DNA from: Xiphydria camelus
Lineage: Eukaryota; Arthropoda; Insecta; Hymenoptera; Xiphydriidae
DNA: 64,000 nucleotides
NCBI GenBank assembly: GCA_963678675.1
Contig: OY783198.1
Location: forward strand, 20,198,684-20,262,683
Reading direction: 5' to 3'
In this document: positions 11,601 to 22,602 of the stretch, one piece after another
Layout of the letters: every line of letters starts with the position of its first letter
Position numbering within the stretch: the first letter of the stretch is position 1
Position numbers and translations under genes: made by a program
Notes under the pieces: generated by a model
Databases searched by the model: none
What the model was told of the DNA's origin: nothing
Seen by the model: the letters and a program-made list of their open reading frames with translations, nothing else

Positions 11601-13423
11601 CGATTACAAATTGAGTTTAAAAATATGAATATTTTTGTTTACGTTAGCACCGAATTCCTCAGAAGAACACGAATTTTAGATCGACCTATAGTCGATATAA
11701 GCAGCCGCGTTGCACGCACCGCGCGGTCTCGCGGGCAACAGTTTCGAATATTTTAAGAGCTTTCCAGGAGGATGCGCGCGCGGCATTCATCGGGGCCGCC
11801 ATTTTCGTTTAATTTCTTTTCTCAGGAAAATTAAGTTGAATTCATGGGTAGCGGCTCGAACATAACTCGCTGACAATACGTTCGAGCAACCCTAGACCCA
11901 GCCTGGTGGTCCCTCTCCTCTCATTCTCCCCCCCTCTCCCCTCTCTTCCGTAGCCTTTCGCTCTCCTTTGCCTGTTGGTATCAATCTCCTCCGGCATAAA
12001 GAGGGTTCGTCCTCGCGCGTGGAAACGTACCGCGATGAGGACACGCATGAGTAAATGTCCAGTTGTCGCGTGGTTCGCGCGCTAGCTTCTAAATCTCGTT
12101 ATCACAAAAATGATTGAACGAATTAAATTCCTCTTCGATCGTGAGATATATATCTACCCACCCACGCGCCCATATAGCCCGCGAAGGCTGTTACACCGAG
12201 TTGAAGAATCAACGACCATCAACTCCGAAACGACTTCCTCGTCCACCCATATAGCAGCCCTCGCGCGTCAATCTCGCGATACAAAAAAAGTCGAGCACAG
12301 ATTCGATCCCGCGTTTCCTCCGATAAATTAACACAGTTACAGCTCGCGCGCGCGCGCGAAGAGTCCCTCCTTTAGAAATTCTCAAACCTATTACGCGCCT
12401 TGCGTCATGGGCGCGGCAACCGCGGAACGACGTATGCTTTCCTCTCGCTCTCGACTCGGCGGTCACGTCGTCGTGCGGACCGCGCGCGCGCGCGCGCTCC
12501 GGATCGAGATATCGAACTCTCGCGCCACGAACTCCCGCCGTGCGCTCCGAATCCGGAAACGCGGGCGCGCGCTCGAATCTCTCTCGGCTCTTATCCCTCG
12601 CCGTACCCGTCCTCCTCCTTTCTATTCGATCGCGCACGACTCGGCGTCAGCAACGTCAGCCGAAGAGGGGGGCTGGGAATCGTCACGGTCGATGGGAATT
12701 TTACAGCGAATAAAATTTTGACCGCCTTATAAAACTCGGCAAGTATGCAGTACCGGTCCGTAATACCGGCCGTATATTCGTTACCCGCGCGCCTCGGCGC
12801 GGTCGCCGATATAGGTACACCCGGTCTCTCCCAACCGCGCCTCTCCTCTACGTCTCTTCACTTTCCATATCGCGCGCCGCTCGCGTCGTTCGCCGGGTCG
12901 CAGTTACGCGCGCGTACGGTGCCATGGTGATATTTATTATTTCTGGCTTTATTTATTATCCGCCGTGTCGGCCGTTTCGACGAGATGGAATTTACGTTCC
13001 CGTCGCCGCGCGCGGCGCACGTAGGAAGACGAAAAGGGGCGTGGACGAGAGAAGCGCTCGTCTCGGAGTCTGTAGTGCTGTCCGATCGACAGTGCAGGAT
13101 ACTTCCAGGGCGACAGCGACATTGTGAAATTTTGCCGGGTGGGATGAGAGCGGGGGTGGGGAAGGGAAGTCTGTTCGACGTAGTTACTTCATCCTGGACA
13201 TGCAAATGTACGGGGTATCGTGTGTCAAGCCAGACCAAAAAGTTCACCCTGAATTTTTTCAAATACATGTATGAATCTGAAGATGCTTCCCGATCTCTGA
13301 ATGAATTTCTATAAACGAATTGAAAAATAAATAAGTTTTAATCAGCATCCAAAAAAAAAGTATTTAATATATTTTCACGTAGAAATGGGTGTACATGATG
13401 GAAATAATTGCTGGTGTCAAAAA
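11601..13423. other. GC-rich single-copy DNA, no gene supported
   Basis: Open frames on both strands around 12200-12740 are Arg/Ala/Ser-rich mirror images. TATAAAA at 12726-12732 is followed by a GCAGTA at about +23, a weak core-promoter-like arrangement without other support. Confidence 0.4.
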
Positions 13424-13499
13424 AATGTTTCTTGAATTAAGGAAATATGAGCTTACGAATTTGTAAGAACACAGAATATATATTTCTGATTCAAGAATA
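13424..13499. repeat. AT-rich inverted repeat
   Basis: TTTCTTGAATTAAGGAAATAT and ATATTTCTGATTCAAGAA are inverted across a short spacer. It may be the core of an unclassified MITE in the AT-rich block 13320-13560, but no outer ends could be fixed. Confidence 0.45.
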
Positions 13500-15199
13500 C
13501 CGTTGTTGAAATAAAAAATTCTTTCTACCAAAAAAAAACAATTACTCGAGACTATCAACTCGAGCCGTCACTCTCGCAGTCAAGCTAGCTTATGCCTTTG
13601 CACTAACCTCACGATGTCCGACCGTGATTAGCTAACCTTCGTGCATATTTTCCCGCGCGAAGAAAGCCACGGCTTGATCCTAAAATGATATCATGTTTTT
13701 GATCGAAGAAAACATTTGTTCGATACCAGCAATTATTATTTCTCTCAGTGTAGTCACGGGGAACGCTCCCATATGTGGACTCTAGGTCAGGATCGCGTGT
13801 ACGATCTGAAAGGAGAGTGGCGCGCGGGGATATCGCTAGGTCGGGAGAATAGAGAAAGTAATTTTTTAGGGGCGTTCCCCCGCATTCGCAGCGGGTACCG
13901 GAAGGATTCCGCGAAGATTTCGCGATGGTTTCTTCGGACACTCGCGCGCAACGCTTCGCGACTTACCGACGAAGGCGAAGCCGTCACGGAATCGTAACAA
14001 CGTTTGAAAATCTTCTTAATGTCAGCTCTCGCCGTTCGTACGCGGCCGCAATCAATGCGGGTTGATCGCTCCGAAGCCGAAGTCAGTCGGACTCGGTCGG
14101 GCGTGGTATCTCCGATAAGGATCGATGGGGCCGACTTCGACTCGGGGTGTAATTAATTACCGAAAGGGCTGTGGCAAGGAGATACCCCCCGCAGGTTCGA
14201 CGCGGCACATATATAGGATCGCCGTGCGCGTCATTCGGAATTCCTCGAAATTACCCACCCCTTCGATTCAACAGCCATCCGAGCTTTTCCGTATTTATTT
14301 TATTGGCCGATCTGCCGATAATTTCGCTCTTGAAATATCGCTGCCTTAATTCTAAATCGAAGAATATCGATCTAAAACTAAAGCTCGAACCTGAAGTTCA
14401 CCTTTAATTGAGATTGTCTTGTCACCTTTCATCGAGGTCGTGTACCAACGATTTTTTCCCGAAGGTCACGCAATACGATCTTTAAAAAAATATCATCTAC
14501 TGATAATTACACGTCGTTAAAACATGCCTTTCGATGCTGACAAACTTTACCACGGCGCGGAGCCGCGCATACGCGGGGGTTCGATCGTTGATCCTGTTAA
14601 GCGAGACGTTAACCGATCTTAACCGAGAAATGCGTGCCTCCGGGAGGCTGCGCGAGGGACCAACCCCCCGCGGATCACCTCTGCACGCGCCCGCGTCCAC
14701 ACGGGCGAGCGGAACGGCGACGAGGAGAGAGAAATGGAGAGAGCGAGAGCGAGAGGGAGGATGCAGCATCCGTCATAATTCTCGGAAAACGCCTACTCGA
14801 GGCGTTTTATTTGTGGCCGCTTTAATGTATGGAAATGCATGCCGGCCCTGGCCAACCGGTATCACCGGGGTCAGCCGGGTCTAGCCGTGCTTCGGACCAG
14901 TAAATCTGTTTTGCCGCTCGCGAGATCATCTCGTCTCGCGTTCGACCGCGATACATACCTCTGTCCCATTTTGACACGCTCCTTTCACTCGTCTCCGATC
15001 CGTTCGTCGCCGTCTCCCGCTCTCGCTCCACTCGCTCGCGCGGCCCTACGGCTGGACCTTTCCTCGAGTCCTGCGCGGCTCCTCTCGTACCCCTGCTGCA
15101 GGTATATACGGTCCACATTCGGGCATTTAACCCCTGCGTCTTATTTTGTCGCGCGTCGCGTCGCACATGAGATTCGTTAGAAATTCCCTGCAGGGCAAA
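13500..15199. other. GC-rich single-copy DNA, no gene supported
   Basis: An orphan TATTTCTCTCAGTGTA at 13738-13754 looks like a lone right end of a CACTGAG element. A minus-strand GAG/GTATGT near 14950 resembles a donor but lacks a convincing exon. Nothing else was recognised. Confidence 0.35.
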
Positions 15200-15467
15200 T
15201 TAACCCTGCAGTGGTCGCGCGGTTGACAATGCTCCAGCCATACGTGATGTGATTTTGGAAACCAAATGAGTAAATGTAAGTTGAAAGTTCCTAATTGTTA
15301 GAAAAAGAAGTTTATATTTGGTTTATGTTTTATTATTGTTTATCAAGAGATTCCTATGATTTAATGATAAAATGCTAAATATATTTTAGACGTTTATATT
15401 CATTCCTGAATCCTTATTTCAATGCGGGTGACCTGCAGTGTCTACCGCGCAACCATTGTAGGGTTAA
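15200..15467. mobile_element. piggyBac-type miniature element with TTAA target duplication
   Basis: The element 15204-15463 begins CCCTGCAGTGGTCGCGCGGT and ends ACCGCGCAACCATTGTAGGG. These are inverted and immediately flanked on both sides by TTAA (15200-15203, 15464-15467). TTAA targets and CCC...GGG termini are the hallmark of the piggyBac superfamily. The 260 bp body is AT-rich and carries no transposase, so it depends on a transposase made elsewhere. Confidence 0.85.
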
Positions 15468-16444
15468 CTTTCCTCCAGTAAGGGAGGTTCTGGAGAGACT
15501 CGTCGCGGTATCGCGATTTAATCGCGTAATGCGAAGTAGCTACGTTATTTTTTTATAAACGTAACAAGAACGTAACGAAATTCCTTTCCGATTTACACGT
15601 AACGCTTTTCGCGAAGCAAAAGAAGCTCTTCGTCCTCAAGGACAGCATCGACGAGGAACTCGAAGAAGTGCATAGCTCCACCCTCGTCTTCGCCTCGCCT
15701 TCTCCTCCTCCACCTCATCGAAATCGGTAACGGCAGACGCCCGTCGCGTTTGAAAATGACGCACCTTGTTTACACACCTGGGTGCCATAACTCGTATCCA
15801 AACGCGCGCGGCTCGTTTCACGTATACGCGACGGTGTGCGTGCGTCGTGCCGCGCGCACGTTTTGGGCAGGACGCGGAGAGCCTCTCTGGCCTCTCGCTC
15901 CTCTACCTGGAGACGAGAGACGAGATGATCCATGGCCCGGTGGACCAACATTTTAGTGAAAATATAAAACTACGAGATGGGTTCTTTACGGGCGAGTTGG
16001 TAGCACGGACAAGACAGCCGACATCCCCGCCTTTGAGAAGCAGATTTGTAACAGTACCTCGTCGCTCACCGGCCGAACCAGAAATGAGAAATCTTCCTCT
16101 TCCACCTCTTTCCTCGTCGCGCCCACCCCTACGCCTGTTTCCCCCTGTGCTCCGCCGCATCTAAGTGTGGTTCTCCTCGCGCTCGTCGTTCTCCATCCGC
16201 TGGATGCTGCGGTGCGTTTTGCAGTGGCTACCGTGCGCGGCGATGACGTTAACGCACAGCGCCTTTTGCGACTTTTAATGAAGACAGTTCGTAGGCAAAG
16301 TCGGGGTTTCGAGAAAAACTCATTCTTGAGAGAGAGAGAAAGAATAGGCGGTGATTTTTTAAAGCCGCTCTCCATGAAATTTTTCCCGCATATGGAAAAA
16401 TGCACTGATGATGCCGACGGGAATCGTAACTCGATAGCTGCACA
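15468..16444. other. GC-rich single-copy DNA, no gene supported
   Basis: It contains frames such as 15766-16164 and 16167-16502 (plus) with mirror frames on the minus strand. No domains or splice-bounded exons were seen. Confidence 0.4.
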
Positions 16445-16698
16445 CACTGAGAGAAAATGTCTGGTTGAATACGAAACTAATAAAAAAATTGATTCGAGAT
16501 AACTAGGAATTTATTCACATCCAACAAAAGTCTGTTTGAATTAGACAAATGTTTTGCATATCTTTTTAATCGTGTACGAACCTAGTAGAACAACAATCTG
16601 ATTCAAATAAACTTTTCTTCGATGCGAATAAATTCCTACTCATCTCAAATAAATTTTTCTGTTGGGTTCATATTCAACTAGACTTTTTTTTCTGGGTG
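16445..16698. mobile_element. MITE, CACTGAGAGAAAATGTCTGG family, copy 1
   Basis: Left CACTGAGAGAAAATGTCTGG and right TAGACTTTTTTTTCTGGGTG are degenerate inverted ends. Internal AGGAATTTATTCACATCCAACAAAAG pairs with CTTTTCTTCGATGCGAATAAATTCCT. It is homologous to 24948-25209 and directly abuts the next MITE at 16701. Confidence 0.8.
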
Positions 16699-16700
16699 GT

Positions 16701-16951
16701 ACAGAGGAAGAATCAGTTGGATCCGTTACTAAAAATTACTTTTAGAGTCGCAAGTAATTATTTATTCACATAAATTAAATATTTTTCGTGGTGATTAAAT
16801 ATTCCCCCTTGCAATCACACGCTATTTTGTACGATTATAAGGAAGAGATGTTTAATTGATACATTAAGCAAATTTAATTAACGGAAACAAATAATTTCTT
16901 GCGACTCCGCAAGTAATTTCTTGTGAATACAACTAATTTTTTTTCTCTTCG
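16701..16951. mobile_element. MITE, same family as 10793-11050, copy 2
   Basis: The order of blocks is ACAGAGGAAGAATCAGTTGG, AGAGTCGCAAGTAATTATTTAT, GCAATCACACGCTATT, ACGATTATAAGGAAGAG, AATAATTTCTTGCGACTC, and ACTAATTTTTTTTCTCT. This matches 10793-11050 throughout. Confidence 0.75.
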
Positions 16952-18352
16952 TCTATATATCATATCGTCCGTCGAGAGTTTCATGGTCAGTTGTTCGTTC
17001 GTGAGAGGAGGATTCGTGGCGAGAAGAGTTCGCACGACCTAATCCGATCCGAGGAGGACGGGAGAGGACGCCACAGAAGCGGTTCGTCGTCGCCAATTGA
17101 ATTCTTCTTCGTAACGGCGCTCGGTAAACGCGGGAGAATTGGTTTAATCGGAAGCGGACTGTACCTTCTTACTCGGCCGTGCCCGCGACACAACCTAATC
17201 ACTCGCCGCGGGGATATTAGCTAATCTGGACCAATTAGACGCAATTGTCGAACTAAGTTGGGTTACACGCACGGGAAAGTTGAATATTATACAATCTCAA
17301 CTGTATCGCGCGTGCCTGTACGCCCTTCTTTCCCACGTACGCCAAGTCGGATATGCACCACCTACGGAATGCAGTCGAGTGTTGCACGCGCGAATTTCGA
17401 ACTTACTTTTGTGCACACTCCGCGTTCACCCCTTCTCCATTCGTTTGATTCCTCTTTGTGGGGAGATATACCTACGTGTCGGCATTATAATTGATTGTTC
17501 ACATATTGTAAACAAATTTTCATGACATTCAATATAATCGTAAGTACATAATATTTTTATCAAATATATGATTTTGAAAATTAATATACTCTCCGTTATA
17601 TAGAATTTGAAAGGAAAATTTCATGAGAAAATATATTAATTTTCATAATTATGAAGTACCTATATGAATTTTCATACTGAAGAAAAACTTTATATTAAAG
17701 ATGCCAATTGTTTTACAGCGTAAAGCATAAAATCCATCAAAAAATAATGAAAATTCTTCCTATACTTCTTCAAGGGGAGCCGAAAAAAAAACCCTTGATA
17801 CGAAAGGAATCGAAAAAGCATCTCGTCTCGAAAACGACATGAAAGGGAGGCTCCTAAAACCTACTCGGCGTCCCTCGCGCGCGTGTCGCACAGTGCAAAT
17901 ATACACGCGCGACCCGCGTTCCCCGAACCTACATCCCACACGGAGTATCGCGCCGAGACGCCGCGGACTATCGATTATCGCGCGCGTCGACTTCGGTATA
18001 ACGAGGTTACGGTCCCCGGCGCTCGGGAGATAGTGAAAAGTTCGTTAGTCGTCCCTTCGGCGTCGGCGACGTCTGTGTTTGTTGTCGCAGCGCGGAAGGA
18101 TCGCCCGTCCACCTTGGACTGGCCCTCGACGGATCGACCGGGTCCTTATCTTCTGTTTATACTTCCTCTAAACCGCGATAACCGCTATCGGGAAATACTC
18201 GAAGCCCCGGAAATTCTTCGGGTAGCGTCGTCGGATGTCTCCTTTGATTTCGGGCGATCCGCCGACCGACGACCAAATCGCCGGTACGAGTTTCCATTTG
18301 CGAGACGAGTGGAGCTCCATCCAAGGAGAAAACTGCAGTCTTCGTCTTTACA
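16952..18352. other. single-copy DNA with an AT-rich core, no gene seen
   Basis: GC-rich except for 17500-17760. Inside that, AAAATTAATATA (about 17578) and TATATTAATTTTC (about 17630) form an inverted pair, possibly an eroded MITE. CTAATCTGGACCAATTAGACGCAATTG near 17222 is a homeodomain-motif cluster without further support. Confidence 0.35.
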
Positions 18353-18565
18353 CAGGGTGTTCACGCCCAGGCTCCGAGAATGGGTAGAGCGTTTTTCAAG
18401 TTTGCCGCATACGCGAACCAATAGCGATCTTTGCAAATTGGGTTTCAATTAATAAATGGCCGTGGTGACGACAGGAGAGGCTAACCGAGTCGCTAATTGG
18501 TTTGTGTATCCGGCAAATTTGAAATAGGTTCCACACACTCTCGGAGCCTGGGCGTAAACACCCTG
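18353..18565. mobile_element. palindromic MITE, CAGGGTGTTC ends, copy 1
   Basis: CAGGGTGTTCACGCCCAGGC at the left is inverted at the right as GCCTGGGCGTAAACACCCTG. Inner GTTTGCCGCATACGCGAACC and GGTTTGTGTATCCGGCAAAT continue the inversion. A clear homologue lies at 63228-63442, where TA flanks both sides. The conserved minus-strand frame shared by the two copies is a translation of the repeat. Confidence 0.9.
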
Positions 18566-18573
18566 TATACCTA

Positions 18574-18838
18574 CTGAGAAAAATAACTTGGTCAATTTAA
18601 CTAACAATAAGATCCTGGAGATGATGACCAAACCGTTTCATGAAATTTGGATTCTCCATCTTCTTGGTTAAAATGATCACTTTTTGGTTAGGATAATTAA
18701 CGTTCGGTTGGAATAATTAAACATTTGATTAGAATAACTAGATATTTGGTTCGACTCTGGCCAGTATTTTGGTTAGAATAACTAAATGCGTTTAGCTAGG
18801 TGCGTTTTGTCATTTTAGCCTTATTATTTTTCTTGGTG
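18574..18838. mobile_element. MITE with 20-21 bp phased GTTAGAATAAC motifs, copy 1
   Basis: It starts after TA as CTGAGAAAAATAACTTGGTC and ends TTATTTTTCTTGGTG followed by TA. The interior holds GTTAGAATAAC-like motifs starting at about 18667, 18687, 18707, 18728, 18749 and 18772. It is homologous to 21875-22111, 33984-34229, 42379-43656, 48441-48907 and 56911-57056. No coding capacity. Confidence 0.88.
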
Positions 18839-18840
18839 TA

Positions 18841-18893
18841 CATAGTAAAAAAGCGTTGTTAGTTTAATTATTCTAATTATTTTTTTTTCAATG
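18841..18893. mobile_element. 53 bp deletion derivative of the CACNGTAAAAAA MITE
   Basis: It is bounded by TA at 18839-18840 (shared with the element to the left) and TA at 18894-18895. It begins CATAGTAAAAAAG and ends TTTTTTTTCAATG, matching only the two termini of the family seen at 22114. Confidence 0.5.
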
Positions 18894-20708
18894 TACTAAT
18901 ATAGTAAAATCCTATGGTTTAAAATAAAAGGCGATAGGAAAAAAAAGAACGGAATGCAATATCTTCTCGTACGATTCGAGGCTCCATCGTTATTAAAACC
19001 CCCGATATAGAACGTGAAAAAATCCACCGTCATCCGCGAGTATCGCGCGCGCAGGGGAGAGAATTTTCCATGAAAATTTCCTCCCCGTACACAGCGTGAC
19101 TCGCGACCTCTCCTCGGACTTATAAAACGATAACGAATCTCCCGTTCCCTCATTATCTCGCCTCGGCATACACCTTCCCAACCATCCAACCCTAACTCAA
19201 CGTCGCCGCGCGCGAACGTAGCGAAGAAATATAGTACCCCACCTATGTGCGACACTGCGTCGTTGTCACCACGGAGGAGCACGATAATATTTCCCACCTC
19301 CCCGCGCGAGGGGTACGATAAACGAGGGGCGGACTTGCACTCCGCGCGAGATTTAAACAGCGAAAAAGTAGTTGCCACTCCCTTTTCGTCGGGATAAATG
19401 AGACGACTGCATTGGGAAGCTGCGATCTTCCCTGTATCCACGCAGAAATAAGGGGGAAAGACGGAAAACGCGACGATCCAGACGTCGCTACGTCCATTTC
19501 CGCAGTCTCCGAGCGAAGCTCGTCCACTGGAAATTCATGCGATCATCATCTCGTCACTCGATGACGCGGAGGAGCGTGCAACGTAATCGGGGAACCGCAA
19601 ACCAGTTCAAGAACTCGCTCCTCTCGCTCCTCTTCATATTTTAACAGCAGGTCGCGACTTTTTTTTCGCCCCTCCATGAAGAAAAACAAGAGACTATAAG
19701 AACGTCATATACGGAAGGATGTGGAAGGAGCACCGAACTCCGTAGAATGCCGTTGCACGCAACGAAGAGAGAGTGAGAGAGAGAGCGCCTCTCTCTGATA
19801 TGCCGCCGCGGCGGTCGATTCGCGAGGGCCACGTGGCAGCAGCGTTCGGCAAAAAAGGGCGGCTAGAGAGAGAAAGAGAAGAAGGGGAACATCGGGGTGG
19901 CGGAAAACTTTGCTAGTCGGACTGGTTTCGAGGGAAAAAGGGGGATCCTCTCCGCGCGGCGAACCTAACCCAACTAGTTGACTCACCCCGCGGCCGGTGG
20001 ATGCTCGTGGTGGTGGACAAGCGTTCCCCAAACACAGGGACAAGGCCACCCCCGGGGGTGGCCGGCAACAAGTGACCACCGCAGACGCTCTCCGTGCCTC
20101 CTGCGGTTGTCGACCAGCCGGTCGTCGACGACAATCGATATATCGACCTGCTCCGAGGAACTCCGGCGGGAACGGATGGTCGAGGGAGGAACTGAGAGGG
20201 GGGAGGTCGGAGGCAGCGGATGGATCGCGGTGCCTTACTCGAGTTGCGGTAGGCCACGGACGTCCATCCGTCTATCTATCCCTTCCGGGAAAGTCCTGTC
20301 GTCGTGCGTTCGCCTTTCTCCTCGGCGCGGCGCGGCGCGCGTGTTTCTTTTTTCCTCTCTATTCTTATACGCCGCGCGACCGCGACGTGTCGGTAGCTCC
20401 GTTCGCGGGGAGCTCGATCGAGGGAGATAGGGGTGACGATGGAGCGAGGGGGTTTCGAGAGGTGTTGAGGGTGATGTTCGCTCTTGAAAATGAGTTACAA
20501 ATATAATCGTATAAAAAATGTTCCACCAGTAATTACCAACTATCAGGGTCAACGATCACTCGTAAAGAGGCCTCGCCATCATCGAGTATATAAGCCGATT
20601 AAAATCCCTTCCCACAACGACCGAACGACATTCCAAGTCGTTCGCTCCTGGAAAACTCTGTGCTCGACCATCTAAGGAGGCCATTCAGATATTACGCATC
20701 GCACAATT
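18894..20708. other. GC-rich single-copy DNA, no gene supported
   Basis: It contains a perfect 20 bp palindrome, GGCCACCCCCGGGGGTGGCC, at 20044-20063. A minus-strand GGTGAGT donor-like site lies at 19981-19987, but no acceptor or recognisable coding exon was found. A TATATAA occurs at about 20587. Open frames on both strands look compositional. Confidence 0.35.
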
Positions 20709-21102
20709 AGGGTAGACCAAGGCGAATCGGATCATAGATCTGTATTTCTTCAAGTGTGGTGAAAATGAACATTTCGAGTATTCGTATTACTTCGTTGGGG
20801 AGGAACGAAGTAATACGAACAATCGAAATGCTCATTTTGAATACGACCTAACACTGAAAGAAATAAAGGTGGTGGCGACAATTATTTTGGACTCAACTGC
20901 TACAGTTTGGTAATCAGCACTAGCTTTTATCGTTGTCATAACTATTTTTAGTTACCGGAACAAAAGAATTGTAGCGGTAACTGTTTAAAACTGGTTCTGA
21001 TTACAAGAATGGAGCAGTTGAGTCCAAAATAGTTGTCACGACTACTGTTCTTCTCAGTATAAGAAATATGGATCTGTGATCCAATTCGCCTAAGTCTACC
21101 CT
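20709..21102. mobile_element. hairpin MITE, AGGGTAGACC ends, interrupted by a second MITE
   Basis: Left AGGGTAGACCAAGGCGAATC and right GATCCAATTCGCCTAAGTCTACCCT are inverted, and inner GTATTACTTCGTT/AACGAAGTAATAC form a tight hairpin. Positions 20851-21059 are an insertion. Removing the insertion restores the uninterrupted arm seen in 22409-22602 and 44873-45053, with TA on each side of the insert. Confidence 0.88.
20851..21059. mobile_element. MITE nested in 20709-21102, ACACTGAAAG ends
   Basis: GGACTCAACTGCT near the left and AGCAGTTGAGTCC near the right are inverted, within wider arms GGTGGTGGCGACAATTATTT and AAATAGTTGTCACGACTACT. TA precedes it (20849-20850) and follows it (21060-21061). 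It is about 209 bp without coding capacity and is younger than its host element. Confidence 0.85.
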
Positions 21103-21874
21103 AAACCGAAGAAACGTCGCACTCGATTTTTGGCCCCCGGCTTCTTCTCTCCCATAAATAAAAATTAGACGGTGAAAACCTCCGGAGCGATGCTCGCGCG
21201 TCGTAAGGAAGCGGTCTGCGTTTACTTTGGTTTTGCAGGGGGGTGACGCGAAGGAGCGAAAGAGAGAGGGGGAGAGCGAGAGAGCAGCGTCTCGCCGTGG
21301 CAATGTTTTAGCGTATTGATCCGTTGGGGTTTAGTCGACTCCGTGGTAAGAGGGGACCGGGGTTGCGAGGGGTGTAAAAACTGGACGGCGGCACTTACTC
21401 GCTCATAATCACCCCCCCCCCCCTCCCAACCTCGACCCCCCTTCCAGCGATAGTGCTACACTGCACACGGCTCGACCACACGCGCGCGCGTCCAACGTTC
21501 ACACCGACGCGTCGGTTGGCCGGACGGCCAACCCCTTCCCTGTGGCCATTCCTTGGGGTCCGGGTGTACCCACACACGTACGGTCGTCATCAACGCTCGA
21601 ACTTGCACCTGTTTACCGCTCCGCGCTTTACACGATGCTCAACGCCGTCGCAACCGGCGCTACTGTGTACGGACGTACGGTGTTGGGTGTACCGTGTGGA
21701 TAGTATCGTATTTACGAATGCGTCTGTTCCGAGGCGGACGGATAGATGAACCGAAGTTGCGAAGCGTGCAGCAGCTGTGGTTAAACGCCGAGACTCGCAT
21801 GGCAGGATTGCTCTTCGAAATGCCCGGGTATTTTCTCGATAAAAACTGTGCAGTCGTACGTTTCTTTAAACGTA
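21103..21874. other. GC-rich DNA with a 12 bp poly-C tract, no gene seen
   Basis: A run of C occupies 21412-21423. A minus-strand GCGA/GTAAGTG donor-like site sits at about 21393-21398, next to a short Arg/Gly-rich frame. I could not find a matching acceptor. Confidence 0.35.
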
Positions 21875-22111
21875 CACTGAGAAAAATAACTTGGTCAATC
21901 TAAGCAAAATCCTGGAGAGGACAAAACCGTTTGGTTGAATATGGATCCTCCGTCTGTTTGGTTTGACTGGCCAGTTTTTTTGTTAGACTGACTAAACGTT
22001 TGGTTGGAATAACCAAATATTTGGTACAATTGACCAGTATTTTCGTTAGAATAACTAAAGACGTTTAACTAGATGCGTTTTGTCATTTTAACCTTATTAT
22101 TTTTCTCAGTG
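21875..22111. mobile_element. MITE with exactly 21 bp phased motifs, copy 2
   Basis: Bounded by TA (21873-21874 and 22112-22113), with ends CACTGAGAAAAATAACTTGG and TTATTATTTTTCTCAGTG. GTTAGAATAAC-like motifs begin at 21961, 21982, 22003, 22024 and 22045, each exactly 21 bp apart. It is the best-preserved copy of the family. Confidence 0.92.
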
Positions 22112-22113
22112 TA

Positions 22114-22228
22114 CATAGTAAAAGAGTATTGTTAATTGTTAACACCAATTCACCAGTCTTTTAATTACATTGTTATCTAAAACCAAAAGTGGTCTATATA
22201 GGTCTACACCGCAGAATTGTTTATCGTG
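22114..22228. mobile_element. CACNGTAAAAAA MITE directly abutting 21875-22111
   Basis: It starts after the shared TA as CATAGTAAAAGAG and ends CAGAATTGTTTATCGTG followed by TA (22229-22230). It shares GTTAACACCAATTCACC and GTGGTCTATATAGGTC with other copies at 27376, 49794, 56615 and 57655. Confidence 0.75.
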
Positions 22229-22408
22229 TAAACATTTATTCGACAGAAACATTGCTAAACGAACGCAGTGACACGACTATTGCTGTTGCATTTTTATTAC
22301 TTTTTATTACAATAATATACTATGTAATTAATATAATATAATCCAAATTCGAAATTGTGGATCGCTATCAATTTTCTGTATCGCGCATATACGATTATGC
22401 TTAAACTG

Positions 22409-22602
22409 TACCGAGACGAATCAGATCACAGGGCGAATCAGATCGTAGATCCATATTTTTTTGATCCTGATGAAAATAAGCATTTCGATTGTTCGTATTA
22501 CTTCATCGGAGAGGAACGAAGTAATACGAACGATCGAAATGCTTATTTTCAACACGATCAGAGAAATATGGATCTATGATCCGATTCGCCACGGTCTACC
22601 CT
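22409..22602. mobile_element. hairpin MITE, AGGGTAGACC family, copy 2
   Basis: GCGAATCAGATCGTAGATCC...GAAAATAAGCATTTCGAT pairs with ATCGAAATGCTTATTTTC...GGATCTATGATCCGATTCGC. A near-perfect stem ATTGTTCGTATTACTTC/GAAGTAATACGAACGAT closes on a short loop. The left outer end is slightly rearranged by a duplicated GCGAATCAGATC-type block. Confidence 0.85.

Noticed and set aside
18185..18448. Minus frame sharing RSLLVRVCGKLEK with a frame at 63135-63323
   Set aside because: The similarity arises because both are translations of the same CAGGGTGTTC MITE.
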